Below are positions 1-8,584 of a stretch of DNA of 64,000 nt, in pieces. Source of the stretch: Pseudonocardia sp. C8. Lineage in GTDB: Bacteria; Actinomycetota; Actinomycetes; Mycobacteriales; Pseudonocardiaceae. Made by a program: the position numbers and the translations under genes. Every line of letters begins with the position of its first letter. Within the stretch, counting starts at the first letter, position 1. The notes under the pieces are model-generated. The model made no database searches and was not told where the DNA came from. It saw only the letters and a list, made by a program, of their open reading frames with translations. The stretch spans positions 4,241,501-4,305,500 of the forward strand of contig NZ_JACMTR010000002.1 in NCBI RefSeq assembly GCF_014267175.1, written 5' to 3'.

Positions 1-631
1 CCTCGGCCGCCCGGTCGGCGGCGTGCACCCGGACCGCGTCGTAGATCCGTTCGTGGTCCTGCAGGGTCTCCTGGACCGGTTCGTCGAAGGGCAGCAGGTC
101 GTGCGGACTGAACAGCTCGCCGCGCGAGGTCTGGATGGCGTCAGCGAGTCGCTCGCTGCGCGCCGCCCGGGCGAGGGCGAGATGGAACCGCGAGTCGGCC
201 TGGCGGAACGCGGTCCGGTCGTTCACACCGTGCAGCGCGTCGATGGCCACCCGCAGCGCCGCCAGGTCGGACGCGGACCGGCGGCGGGCCGCGAGCACGG
301 CGGTCTCGGTCTCCAGCGCGATACGGAAGTCCAGGATGTCGTCGATCTCGCCGACCTGGGCCCGCATCCGCGCCCGCCAGGCCTCGGCGGGGCGGCGGAG
401 CTCGGTGACGTAGGTTCCGCCGGATGCGCCCCGGCGCACCTCGACGTAGCCGTCGGCACGGAGCTGCTTGATCGCCTCACGGAGGCTGATCCGGGCCACC
501 CCGAGCTGCTCGGCCAGTTCCCGTTCCGCCGGCAGCCGCTCCCCGGGCGCCACCTCGCCGCGGTGGATGAGCTTGCGCAGGTGGTCGGCGACCGCCTGGG
601 CGAGAGTCGTCGACGTCACCACTCGTTGCAT
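1..631 (-). CDS. FadR-subfamily GntR transcriptional regulator (C-terminus beyond window)
   Basis: Reading leftward from the ATG at 631, residues about 8-75 form a winged helix-turn-helix of the GntR type (a LRKLIHRGEVAPGERLPAERE stretch, then a recognition helix with VARISLREAI), followed by an all-helical FCD ligand-binding region from about residue 95 to the window edge. About 210 codons are visible, so only the last few dozen residues are missing. FadR-type proteins bind a small carboxylate and release DNA. The gene is divergent from the sarcosine operon, and a candidate operator lies between them at 770-783, so it probably represses that operon and itself. The ligand is not deducible. 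Confidence 0.85.
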   Translation of the reverse strand, partial: MQRVVTSTTLAQAVADHLRKLIHRGEVAPGERLPAERELAEQLGVARISLREAIKQLRADGYVEVRRGASGGTYVTELRRPAEAWRARMRAQVGEIDDILDFRIALETETAVLAARRRSASDLAALRVAIDALHGVNDRTAFRQADSRFHLALARAARSERLADAIQTSRGELFSPHDLLPFDEPVQETLQDHERIYDAVRVHAADRAAE

Positions 632-973
632 GCCGCGGAGGGTACCCGGAACGGCCAGGGCCAGGCCCTCGCTCGGACGCCGGACGGCGCCGGCGCAGCG
701 CGCAAGCCCGCGGTGACCGGCCAGGTGTGACGGGGTTGACATCCGGGCCCGTGGCGTGTTGCCTCTCAATGGTCCTAAGACAACACCTTGCAATCGACCG
801 ACCGACCGACCGCTCCGCGTGGAGCGCCGGCCGATGCGGATGCGGAACGTCGGACGGGAGCCACCGGCGCCCGACGGCGACCGCTCGCCCCGGGCCGGCG
901 GGGTCGCGCGGACCGGGCCTCGACCGCCCGTGACGACGGGGCCGCGGAACCGAAGCGAGACAATGGAGTTGGC
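632..973. promoter_or_regulatory. Divergent control region between the FadR-type gene and the sarcosine operon
   Basis: These 342 bases hold no convincing gene. A good -35 hexamer TTGACA lies at 736-741 on the plus strand; no clean -10 follows at 17 bp. A candidate operator is at 770-783. A short GACC microrepeat is at about 795-811. The rest, to the ATG at 974, is GC-rich leader. I looked for glycine-riboswitch core motifs and did not find them. Confidence 0.5.
770..783. promoter_or_regulatory. Candidate FadR/GntR operator
   Basis: The sequence TGGTCCTAAGACAA has arms TGGTC and GACAA (4 of 5 positions complementary) around four bases, close to the GT-N-AC layout of FadR-type operators. It lies between a -35-like TTGACA and the sarcosine operon and is the only such repeat I see in this gap. 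Confidence 0.4.
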
Positions 974-2326
974 ATGGGTGATCCGCGCGAAGAGTTGAGG
1001 GAACGGGCCACGGCGGACGGCATCGAGTTCTTCCTCGCGATGTTCGTCGACCTGCACGGCAAGCCGTGCGCCAAGGCGATCCCGTTCTCCGCCTTCGACA
1101 TGCTGATGGACGGTGGCGCCGGGTTCGCCGGCTACGCCGCCGGCGACCTGGGCCAGTGCCCGTCCGATCCCGACATCTGCGCGGTGCCGGACCCGGCGTC
1201 GTACACGCCGCTGCCGTGGAAGCCGGGCGTTGCCGTCCTGCACTGCGACCCGCACGTCGACGGCTCGCCGTGGCCGTACTCGCCGCGGGTGATCCTCCGT
1301 CGGCAGCTCGAGGAGCTCGCCGAACAGCGCGGGTGGGTGTTCAAGACCGGGATCGAGCTCGAGTACTCGCTGCTGCGCCGGGGCGCAGACGGCCGGCTGG
1401 AGTTCGCCGACCCGCTGGACACCTCCACCAAGCCGTGTTACGAGGTCAAGGGGCTGACCCGCATGTGGGATCACCTCTCGACCGTGTCCCGGCATCTCAA
1501 CACCCTCGGCTGGGGCAACTACGCGAACGACCACGAGGACGGCACCGGACAGTTCGAGAACAACTGGCACTACGCCGACGCGCTCACCACCGCCGACCGG
1601 GCGATCTTCTTCCGGTACATGGTGCACATGCTCGCCCATGACGCCGGCATGGTCGCGACGTTCATGCCCAAGCCGTTCAGCAACGTGACCGGCAACGGCC
1701 TGCACCTGCACCAGAGTGTGTGGACCCGGGCCGGCGAGCCGGTGTTCGCCGGCGACGACGACCCGCACGGGTTGTCCGGGACGGCCCGCCACTTCCTCGC
1801 CGGCCTGCTCGAGCACGGCCGGTCGATGGCCGGGCTGATCTGCCCGACGGTCAACTCCTACAAGCGGATCGGCGTCGGTGCGCCGACGTCCGGGTCGACC
1901 TGGGCGCCGGCCTACGTCGCCTACGGCGGGAACAACCGCACGGTGATGCTCCGGATCCCGGAGGGCGGTCGGATCGAGCACCGGGGCGTCGACGGCTCGG
2001 CGAACCCCTACCTGGCGTCGGCGGCGTTGCTGGCGGCCGGGCTGGACGGTGTCGACCGCGAGCTCGACCCGGGCCCGCCGGTCGACGACAACCTCTTCAC
2101 CCTCGACACCGACCAGGTGCGCGAGCGCGGCATCCAGCACCTGCCCAAGACGCTCGACCGCGCGGTCGAGGAGCTCGTGCAGGACGACGTGCTGCGGACC
2201 GCACTGGGCAAGATCCCGGGCGGGGACTTCATCGACTACTTCGCGGCGGTCAAGCAGCAGGAGTTCGACGACTACCACGCCGCGGTCTCGGACTGGGAAC
2301 TCCAGCGGTACCTCACCCAGGCGTAG
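974..2326 (+). CDS. Glutamine-synthetase-family ligase (type III GlnT / gamma-glutamylmethylamide synthetase-like)
   Basis: A 450-residue protein with the glutamine synthetase fold: a short beta-grasp N-domain with FVDLHGKPCAKAIP, then the catalytic barrel with metal-binding glutamates in IELEY (E128, E130), the NxNGLHLHQS region and the KRIG(V)GAPTSGSTWAP ATP/glutamate loop. This subgroup is typically found beside sarcosine oxidase or methylamine genes, where members condense glutamate with ammonia or methylamine. The ATG at 974 has GGAG five bases upstream. It opens the sox operon, 65 bp before soxB. Substrate (ammonia, methylamine or another amine) is inferred from context. Confidence 0.8.
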   Translation: MGDPREELRERATADGIEFFLAMFVDLHGKPCAKAIPFSAFDMLMDGGAGFAGYAAGDLGQCPSDPDICAVPDPASYTPLPWKPGVAVLHCDPHVDGSPWPYSPRVILRRQLEELAEQRGWVFKTGIELEYSLLRRGADGRLEFADPLDTSTKPCYEVKGLTRMWDHLSTVSRHLNTLGWGNYANDHEDGTGQFENNWHYADALTTADRAIFFRYMVHMLAHDAGMVATFMPKPFSNVTGNGLHLHQSVWTRAGEPVFAGDDDPHGLSGTARHFLAGLLEHGRSMAGLICPTVNSYKRIGVGAPTSGSTWAPAYVAYGGNNRTVMLRIPEGGRIEHRGVDGSANPYLASAALLAAGLDGVDRELDPGPPVDDNLFTLDTDQVRERGIQHLPKTLDRAVEELVQDDVLRTALGKIPGGDFIDYFAAVKQQEFDDYHAAVSDWELQRYLTQA

Positions 2327-2391
2327 CCACCCGCCACGACCCGTGAACCCGGCCGTGCCCCGCGGCTCGGACGATCAGCAGGAGGAACGAC

Positions 2392-3699
2392 GTGGTCACC
2401 TCGACCAACGGCGCCCACGGACAGAACGGCAACGGTCACCGGCCGAGCCGGCTGCGGGACTACTCGGCGTGGACCCTGTTCCGCCGCGGACTCGACGGGT
2501 CGGACTGGCCTCGGGCGTGGCACGACCACGACCTGCGGTCCAGCTACGACGCCGTCATCATCGGCGGCGGGGTGCACGGCCTGGCCACCGCCTACTACCT
2601 CGCCAAGAACCACGGCATCCGCAACGTCGCCGTGCTGGAGAAGTCCTACATCGGCGGCGGTGGATCCGGGCGCAACACCGCGATCCTGCGCTCGAACTAC
2701 CTGACCCCCGAAGGTGTCCGGTTCTACGACCGCTCGGTCAAGCTCTACGAGCACCTCGCCGCGGACCTGAACTTCAACGTGATGTTCTCGCAGCGGGGCC
2801 ATCTCACCCTGGCGCACAACGACTCGTCGCTGCGGACGATGCACTGGCGCACGGAGGTGAACAAGCTCCAGGGCGTCGACTCGGAGGTCATCGGCCCGGA
2901 CAAGATCAAGGAGCTGGTGCCCTACCTGGACACCTCGGAGCGCACGCGCTACCCGATCCTCGGTGCGCTCTACCACCCGCCGGGCGGGATCATCCGACAC
3001 GACGCCGTGGTGTGGGGATACGCCCGCGGCGCCGACGCCCACGGGGTGCACATCCACCAGAAGACCGAGGTCACCGGGATCGACGTCGAACACGGCCGGG
3101 TCACCGGGGTGCAGACCACCCGCGGGCGGATCGCCACCCCCATCGTGCTCAACGCGACCGCGGGCTGGTCGACGCTGATCTCCAACATGGCCGGCGTCAA
3201 GATGCCGGTGCAGACCTTCCCCCTGCAGGCGGCGGTGACCGAACCGGTCAAGCCGTTCCTGGACACGGTCGTCGTGTCCGGCACGTTGCACGTCTACGTC
3301 AGCCAGAGCGACCGGGGCGAGCTGGTTTTCGGTGCGAGCGTCGACCCGTTCGCGTCGTACTCGATCCGCGGTTCGCTGGAGTTCACCGAGGGGATCGCCG
3401 GGCACGTTCTCGAGCTGATGCCCCCGCTGTCCAAGATGCGGTTGCTGCGCCAGTGGGCCGGCCTGTGCGACATGACCCCTGACTACTCGCCGATCATGGG
3501 ACCGACCGATGTGGAGGGTTTCTACGTCGACGTCGGCTGGGGCACGTACGGGTTCAAGGCGGGGCCGGTCGCCGGCGAGGCCATGGCCGCCTGCATCGCC
3601 GACCGGCGTCCACCGGAGATCATCTCGGCGTTCGGCCTCGACCGGTTCCTCGCCGGACGGCTCGTCGGGGAGAAGGGCGCGGCCGCCGTGGGCCACTGA
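2392..3699 (+). CDS. soxB: Sarcosine oxidase beta subunit
   Basis: A 435-residue flavoprotein of the DAO family. After a polar N-terminal tail the dinucleotide-binding motif IIGGGVHGLATAYYLA lies at about residues 55-70, followed by LEKSYIGGGGSGRNTAILRSNYL, typical of heterotetrameric sarcosine oxidase beta. This subunit carries covalent FMN and non-covalent FAD and oxidises N-methylglycine to glycine plus a methylene unit that is passed to tetrahydrofolate on the alpha subunit. The GTG at 2392 follows AGGAGGA. The order soxB-D-A-G with folate genes downstream supports the call. The stop codon overlaps the first copy of a 35-bp tandem repeat. Confidence 0.95.
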   Translation: MVTSTNGAHGQNGNGHRPSRLRDYSAWTLFRRGLDGSDWPRAWHDHDLRSSYDAVIIGGGVHGLATAYYLAKNHGIRNVAVLEKSYIGGGGSGRNTAILRSNYLTPEGVRFYDRSVKLYEHLAADLNFNVMFSQRGHLTLAHNDSSLRTMHWRTEVNKLQGVDSEVIGPDKIKELVPYLDTSERTRYPILGALYHPPGGIIRHDAVVWGYARGADAHGVHIHQKTEVTGIDVEHGRVTGVQTTRGRIATPIVLNATAGWSTLISNMAGVKMPVQTFPLQAAVTEPVKPFLDTVVVSGTLHVYVSQSDRGELVFGASVDPFASYSIRGSLEFTEGIAGHVLELMPPLSKMRLLRQWAGLCDMTPDYSPIMGPTDVEGFYVDVGWGTYGFKAGPVAGEAMAACIADRRPPEIISAFGLDRFLAGRLVGEKGAAAVGH

Positions 3700-3799
3700 G
3701 GCCGGGCGGCCGACGGCCGAAGCACCAGCACTGAGGCCGGGCGGCCGACGGCCGAAGCATCAGCACTGAGGCCGGGCGGCCGACGGCCGAAGCATCGGC
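3695..3799 (+). repeat. Three tandem copies of a 35-bp repeat between soxB and soxD
   Basis: Copies at 3695-3729, 3730-3764 and 3765-3799 each begin ACTGAGGCCGGGCGGCC (the third copy included) and differ only near the end (CACCAGC, CATCAGC, CATCGGC). The first copy starts inside the last soxB codons and contains its TGA. Each unit has several GGCC boxes (GGCCG..GGCCG..GGCCG) that could form short hairpins in the operon transcript. Confidence 0.95.
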
Positions 3800-3862
3800 A
3801 CCGAGCTACCCCGCCACCGCTGAAACCATCCGTACTCCTCCTCCAGAGAGTGACCGACAGAC

Positions 3863-4114
3863 ATGATGTTGCTGCCCTGCCCGTGGTGCGGACCGCGCAG
3901 CGCCGGCGAGTTCCGCTTCACCGGTGAGTCCGGTCCCCGCCCCGATCCCACCACGACCACGACCGACGAGTGGCGGAGCTACCTCTACCTGCAGGACAAC
4001 CCGTGCGGGTGGTCCCGCGAGGGCTGGTACCACGGTGCCGGCTGCCGACGGTTCTTCACCGTCGAACGGAACACGCTCAGCAACGAGGTCCGCGCGACGG
4101 GAGGCCCACGATGA
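3863..4114 (+). CDS. soxD: Sarcosine oxidase delta subunit
   Basis: An 83-residue protein with the SoxD hallmarks: an N-terminal CPWCG zinc-binding pair, a central block YLYLQDNPCGWSREGW, and the end YHGAGCRRFFTVERNT. It binds zinc and is a structural subunit of the tetrameric oxidase. Its stop overlaps the soxA start (ATGA, 4111-4114), so translation is coupled. The start ATG at 3863 has only a purine run (CAGAGAG) about 11 bases upstream, a weak ribosome site compared with its neighbours. Confidence 0.95.
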   Translation: MMLLPCPWCGPRSAGEFRFTGESGPRPDPTTTTTDEWRSYLYLQDNPCGWSREGWYHGAGCRRFFTVERNTLSNEVRATGGPR

Positions 4115-7002
4115 CGGTGAACCCGACCACCCGGTCCCGGGGCACGGCGACCACGGCGCCGACTCCGATGCGGATCGGCGCGCACGACGGGCAGGTGATC
4201 GACCGCAGTCGATCGGTGCGGTTCCGGTGGAACGGCAAACCGTACTCGGCGCACCCCGGCGACACGATCGTCTCGGCGCTCGCCGCGGCCGGGGAGCGGA
4301 TCTTCTCCCGGAGCTACAAGTACCACCGTCCCCGCGGCCTGCTCACCGCCGACTACCTCGACCCGGGCTGCATGGTCCAGGTCGGCGACGAGCCCAACGT
4401 GCGCGGTGCGCACCGGCTGGTCACCGAGGGGATGGACGTCCGCTCGCAGAACACCTGGCCGTCGCTCAAGTTCGACGTCAAGGCCGTCAACGGGCTGGCG
4501 GGCCGGTTCCTGGCCACCGGGTTCTACTACAAGACCTTCATCAAGCCGGAACGGCTCTGGCCCACCTACGAGAAGGTGCTGCGCCAGTTCGTGCACGCCG
4601 GCGAGGTCCCGCCGGACACCGAGCACGGCTACTTCGACAAGCGCTACGCCCACCCGGACGTCGTCGTCGCCGGCGGTGGTCCGGCCGGTATGGCCGCCGC
4701 CGTGGCCGCCGCCCGCGCCGGCGCCCGGGTGCTGCTGGTCGACGAGCAGCACGAGCTCGGCGGCCACCTGCGCTGGGGTGGGCCCGCCGACCAGGCGGTC
4801 CTGCGCGAGCTGCGGGCCCAGGTCGCCGCGGAGCCCGGGATCGAGGTGCTCACCGACTCGGTGGCGCTGGCCCGCTACGACGACAACTGGGTCCCGATCG
4901 TGCAGCGCAACGTCCCCGGGGTGCACGAACGCCTGATCAAGGCCCGGGCGAAGACGCTCGTGGCGGCGCCCGGGCTGATCGAGCGGCCGTACGTGTTCGC
5001 GGGCAACGACCTGCCCGGGGTGATGCTCTCCGGCGCGGCCCGGCGCCTGGTCAACCTGTACGGCGTGCGGCCCGGGCAGCGGGCCGTGGTCCTCACCGCG
5101 AACGAGCAGGGTGATGCGGCAGCCGAGGACCTCGCCCGTGCCGGGGTCGAGGTCGCCGCGGTGGTCGACGCCCGCCGCGGTGAACGCGTCGCCCGGGCGC
5201 ACGGCCGCTCCGGGCTCCAGGTCGTCGAGCTGGCCGACGGCCGGCGGATCGAGTCCGACCTGCTCGTGACCGCGGTCGGGTGGACGGCCCCGACGTCGCT
5301 GCTCAACCAGTCCGGTGACAACCCGGTCTACGACCCCGGGGCGGCACGCTTCCTCCCCGACCCGGCCCGGCTCCCGGACTCCGTGCTGCCGACCGGTGGC
5401 ATCGTCGGAGACGGTCCGGCCGGGGCGCTGGTCGAGCACGCCACCGCGGTCGGCCGCGAGGCCGCCCGCCGGGCCGCCCGCATCGCCCGGACCCGGTCGG
5501 AGGTCCCGACCGCGCCGTCCCCCGCCCCGGAGGCCGCTGCCGGTCCGGTGCCGATCCCCGACCTGCCGCCCGCCCGGCACCCGGAGCTGTTCTCCGCCGG
5601 AACCGGTGGGTTCGTGGACTTCTCCGAGGACGTCTCGGCGAAGGACCTGCACACCGCCGTCCGCGAGGGGTACGACTCGGTCGAGCTGGCCAAGCGCTAC
5701 ACGACGGTGACCATGGGCCCGGCCCAGGGCAAGCTGGAGACCGTCAACACGGTCGCCATCCTGGCGGAGGCCACCGGCCGGACGATCGCCGAGACCGGCA
5801 CGACGACCTGGCGGCCGATGTACGCGCCGGTCACGCTCGGGGCGCTGGCCGGCCGTCCGATGGAGCCGGTGCGGTACTCCCCGATGCAGAGCTGGCACGA
5901 GGACCGTGGCGCCACGCCGCTGGTGGCCGGGCAGTGGATCCGCCCGGAGCACTACGGCGACCCGGCCGCCGAGGTGCGGACCGTGCGGTCGGCGGTCGGG
6001 ATCATCGACGTGACACCGATCGGCAAGCTGGACCTCCGCGGGCCGGATGTGCCGAAGCTGCTCAACCTGCTCTACACGAACAAGTGGTCCAAGCTCGACA
6101 TCGGGAAGGTCCGCTACGGCGTGATGTGCGCCGAGGACGGCGTCGTCATGGACGACGGCGTGACCGGCCGGCTGGGCCCGGACCACTACCTGATGTCCAC
6201 GACCTCCTCCGGCGCGGCCACTGTCTGGGAGTGGGTCGAGAGCTGGCTGCAGACCGAACACCCGGACTGGCAGGTCCACGTCACCCCGGTCACCACCGCC
6301 TACGCGAGCATGAACATCGCCGGGCCGAAGTCGCGCGACCTGCTGGCGCGGCTCACCGACGTCGACCTCTCGCCGGAGGCGTTCGGCTACATGCAGGTCC
6401 GCACCGGCACCGTGGCCGGCGTCCCGAACTGCGTGCTGTGGCGGATCGGGTTCACCGGCGAGCTCTCCTACGAGGTCCACGTCCCGGCCGCCTACGGCCT
6501 GCACGTGTGGGAGCAGCTCATGGAGACCGGGGCCGACCTCGGCGTCGCCCCGTTCGGGGTGGAGGCCCAGCGCATCCTGCGCCTGGAGAAGGGCCACTTC
6601 ATCGTCGGCCAGGACACCGACGGTCTCACCCAGGGCTTCACCGCGGGCATCGACGGCCTGATCAAGCTGGACAAGGACGACTTCGTCGGCAAGCCCGAAC
6701 TCGCCGAGCAGGCCCGGCGGGGCGGCTACCCCCGGCTGGTCGGGCTGCAGCCCGTGGACGGTTCGATCGTCCCGGCCGAGGCCAGCCAGATCATCCGGTC
6801 CGACGGCCGGATCGCCGGCCGGATCACGTCCAGCCGGATGTCACCGACCCTCGGCCGCTCCATCTGCCTCGGCCAGGTCGACCCCGACCTCGCCGCGCCC
6901 GGCACCACGGTGACCGTGCGCATGCTCGACGGCAGCGACATCACGGCCACGGTCACCGCACACACCCACGTCGACCCCGAGGGGAAGCGTCAGCGTGTCT
7001 GA
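4111..7002 (+). CDS. soxA: Sarcosine oxidase alpha subunit
   Basis: A 963-residue protein with the expected three parts: an N-terminal 2Fe-2S-like fold (about residues 35-110, VRFRWNGKPYSAHPGDT), an NAD-binding two-dinucleotide-domain region starting at GGGPAG (residues 188-193), and a C-terminal aminomethyltransferase (GcvT-like) domain from about residue 605. The last domain binds tetrahydrofolate and captures the methyl carbon as 5,10-methylene-THF. Length matches the family. The ATG at 4111 overlaps the soxD stop, and the gene overlaps the GTG start of soxG by 8 bp. The extreme N-terminus (about 30 residues) is low-complexity and probably disordered. Confidence 0.96.
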   Translation: MTVNPTTRSRGTATTAPTPMRIGAHDGQVIDRSRSVRFRWNGKPYSAHPGDTIVSALAAAGERIFSRSYKYHRPRGLLTADYLDPGCMVQVGDEPNVRGAHRLVTEGMDVRSQNTWPSLKFDVKAVNGLAGRFLATGFYYKTFIKPERLWPTYEKVLRQFVHAGEVPPDTEHGYFDKRYAHPDVVVAGGGPAGMAAAVAAARAGARVLLVDEQHELGGHLRWGGPADQAVLRELRAQVAAEPGIEVLTDSVALARYDDNWVPIVQRNVPGVHERLIKARAKTLVAAPGLIERPYVFAGNDLPGVMLSGAARRLVNLYGVRPGQRAVVLTANEQGDAAAEDLARAGVEVAAVVDARRGERVARAHGRSGLQVVELADGRRIESDLLVTAVGWTAPTSLLNQSGDNPVYDPGAARFLPDPARLPDSVLPTGGIVGDGPAGALVEHATAVGREAARRAARIARTRSEVPTAPSPAPEAAAGPVPIPDLPPARHPELFSAGTGGFVDFSEDVSAKDLHTAVREGYDSVELAKRYTTVTMGPAQGKLETVNTVAILAEATGRTIAETGTTTWRPMYAPVTLGALAGRPMEPVRYSPMQSWHEDRGATPLVAGQWIRPEHYGDPAAEVRTVRSAVGIIDVTPIGKLDLRGPDVPKLLNLLYTNKWSKLDIGKVRYGVMCAEDGVVMDDGVTGRLGPDHYLMSTTSSGAATVWEWVESWLQTEHPDWQVHVTPVTTAYASMNIAGPKSRDLLARLTDVDLSPEAFGYMQVRTGTVAGVPNCVLWRIGFTGELSYEVHVPAAYGLHVWEQLMETGADLGVAPFGVEAQRILRLEKGHFIVGQDTDGLTQGFTAGIDGLIKLDKDDFVGKPELAEQARRGGYPRLVGLQPVDGSIVPAEASQIIRSDGRIAGRITSSRMSPTLGRSICLGQVDPDLAAPGTTVTVRMLDGSDITATVTAHTHVDPEGKRQRV

Positions 7003-7669
7003 GCAGAACTCCACCGGCGGCACGACCGTCGTCGCCCGCAGCCCGATCGCCCCGCCGGACCCGCACCTCCGCGACGGCTGGGAGGTCAGCGCCCGGGTCA
7101 GTACCGCCGCCCTGACCCTGAGCGACGAGACGCCGCTGGCCAAGGTGACCGTGCGGGCACCGTTCGGCGGCGCCACCGACACCGCGCTCGGCACCGGCTT
7201 CGGCCGCACCGCCCGGATCGACACCCCCACGGGCACCGTCCTCGTCGTCGGGTCCGGCCCCGGGGAGTGGCTCGTGCTGGGCGCCCCCGGCACCGGGGAC
7301 GCCCTGCGCGACCACCTCGAGGAGACCCTCGCGAGCTCCGGGGAGTTCGTCACCGTCCTCGACCTCACCCACGGCCGGGCGCTCGTCCGGATCCGTGGCC
7401 GGTCGGCTGCCGCGATGCTCGCCAAGGTGTGCGGGATCGACCTGAGCGAGCAGGTGACCCCGGACGGGGCCGCGCTGCGTACCTCGGTCGCCAAGGTGGT
7501 CACCGACGTCGTTCGTGACGACCGGGGCGGCGAGGTCTCCTACCTGCTGCACTGCGAGCGTTCCTCCGGCCGCTACCTGTGCGAGGCCCTGCTCGACGCC
7601 GGGGCCGAGTTCGGCATCGAGGTCACCGGGTTCGACGCCATGACCGTCCGGCAGGAGGTGGCCCGATGA
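6995..7669 (+). CDS. soxG: Sarcosine oxidase gamma subunit
   Basis: A 224-residue protein starting with GTG at 6995 (GAGGGGAAG upstream) and overlapping soxA by 8 bp. It shows the short GcvT-like fold of SoxG with a GPGEWLVLG segment and VLDLTHGRALVRIRG. The gamma subunit is needed for assembly of the tetramer. Its stop overlaps purU (ATGA, 7666-7669). Confidence 0.93.
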   Translation: MSEQNSTGGTTVVARSPIAPPDPHLRDGWEVSARVSTAALTLSDETPLAKVTVRAPFGGATDTALGTGFGRTARIDTPTGTVLVVGSGPGEWLVLGAPGTGDALRDHLEETLASSGEFVTVLDLTHGRALVRIRGRSAAAMLAKVCGIDLSEQVTPDGAALRTSVAKVVTDVVRDDRGGEVSYLLHCERSSGRYLCEALLDAGAEFGIEVTGFDAMTVRQEVAR

Positions 7670-8571
7670 GCGAGGGCACTCCGGTGCGCCCGGCCTCCTG
7701 GGACCAGGACGACTCGTCCAGGGACCACTGCCGGCTGCTGATGTCCTGCCAGGACGGCCCGGGCATCGTCGCGGCAGTGACCGCGTTCCTCCACGGACGG
7801 GGCGCGAACATCGTCCAGTCGGACCAGAACACGTCCGATCCGCTGGGCGGGCGGTTCTTCCAGCGGATCGTGTTCCGGATCGACGGGCTGGCGGAGCGGC
7901 TCCCGGTGCTGCGGCGGGAGTTCGCGGGCGAGGTCGCCGGGCGGTTCGACATGGCGTTCGAGATGCGCTCCGCCGAGGTGCCCAAGCGGGTCGCCCTGTT
8001 CGTGTCCAAGTTCGACCACTGCCTGCTCGACCTGCTCTGGCGGTGGCGGCGCGGCGAGCTTCCCGTCGACATCGTCCAGGTGGTGTCCAACCACCCGGAC
8101 CTGGAGAAGGACGTGGCCGGGTTCGACGTGCCGTTCGCGCACATCCCCGTCACCAAGGCGACGAAGGCGGCCGCCGAGCAGCAGCAGCTCGAGCTTCTCG
8201 ACGGCCGGGTCGACCTCGTCGTGCTGGCCCGGTACATGCAGGTGCTCAGCGGTGACATGCTGGAACGGCTCGGCGTGCCCGCGATCAACATCCACCACTC
8301 GTTCCTGCCGGCTTTCGCCGGGGCCGGCCCCTACGAGCGGGCGAAGGAACGGGGCGTCAAGCTCGTCGGGGCGACCGCCCACTACGTCACCGAGGACCTC
8401 GACGAGGGCCCGATCATCGAGCAGGACGTCGCCCGCGTCACGCACCGGGAGACGGTGCGGGAGATCAGGCGGCGCGGCGCGGACATCGAACGGCTCGTCC
8501 TGGCCCGTGCCGTCGCCTGGCACTGCGACGACCGCGTCCTGCTCGACGGCAACTCGACGATCGTGTTCTAG
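7666..8571 (+). CDS. purU: Formyltetrahydrofolate deformylase
   Basis: A 301-residue protein: an N-terminal ACT domain (about residues 16-95, LLMSCQDGPGIVAAVTAFLHG), then a formyltransferase-like domain with the catalytic stretch INIHHSFLPAFAGAGPY and the C-terminal EDLDEGPIIEQD. It hydrolyses 10-formyl-THF to formate and THF. Downstream of soxG with a 4-bp overlap, it provides the exit for one-carbon units made by sarcosine oxidase. The start used is the ATG in the overlap; a longer in-frame reading would run back into soxG. Confidence 0.95.
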   Translation: MSEGTPVRPASWDQDDSSRDHCRLLMSCQDGPGIVAAVTAFLHGRGANIVQSDQNTSDPLGGRFFQRIVFRIDGLAERLPVLRREFAGEVAGRFDMAFEMRSAEVPKRVALFVSKFDHCLLDLLWRWRRGELPVDIVQVVSNHPDLEKDVAGFDVPFAHIPVTKATKAAAEQQQLELLDGRVDLVVLARYMQVLSGDMLERLGVPAINIHHSFLPAFAGAGPYERAKERGVKLVGATAHYVTEDLDEGPIIEQDVARVTHRETVREIRRRGADIERLVLARAVAWHCDDRVLLDGNSTIVF

Positions 8572-8584
8572 GAGCGAATCCCCG

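Noticed and set aside
790..973. Glycine riboswitch or other RNA element before the sarcosine operon
   Set aside because: I could not find the conserved riboswitch core; only GC-rich leader is visible.
3985..6597. 870-codon open frame on the minus strand opposite soxA
   Set aside because: Antisense to a well-conserved gene, Arg/His/Gly-rich composition, no domain; typical of GC-rich shadow frames.
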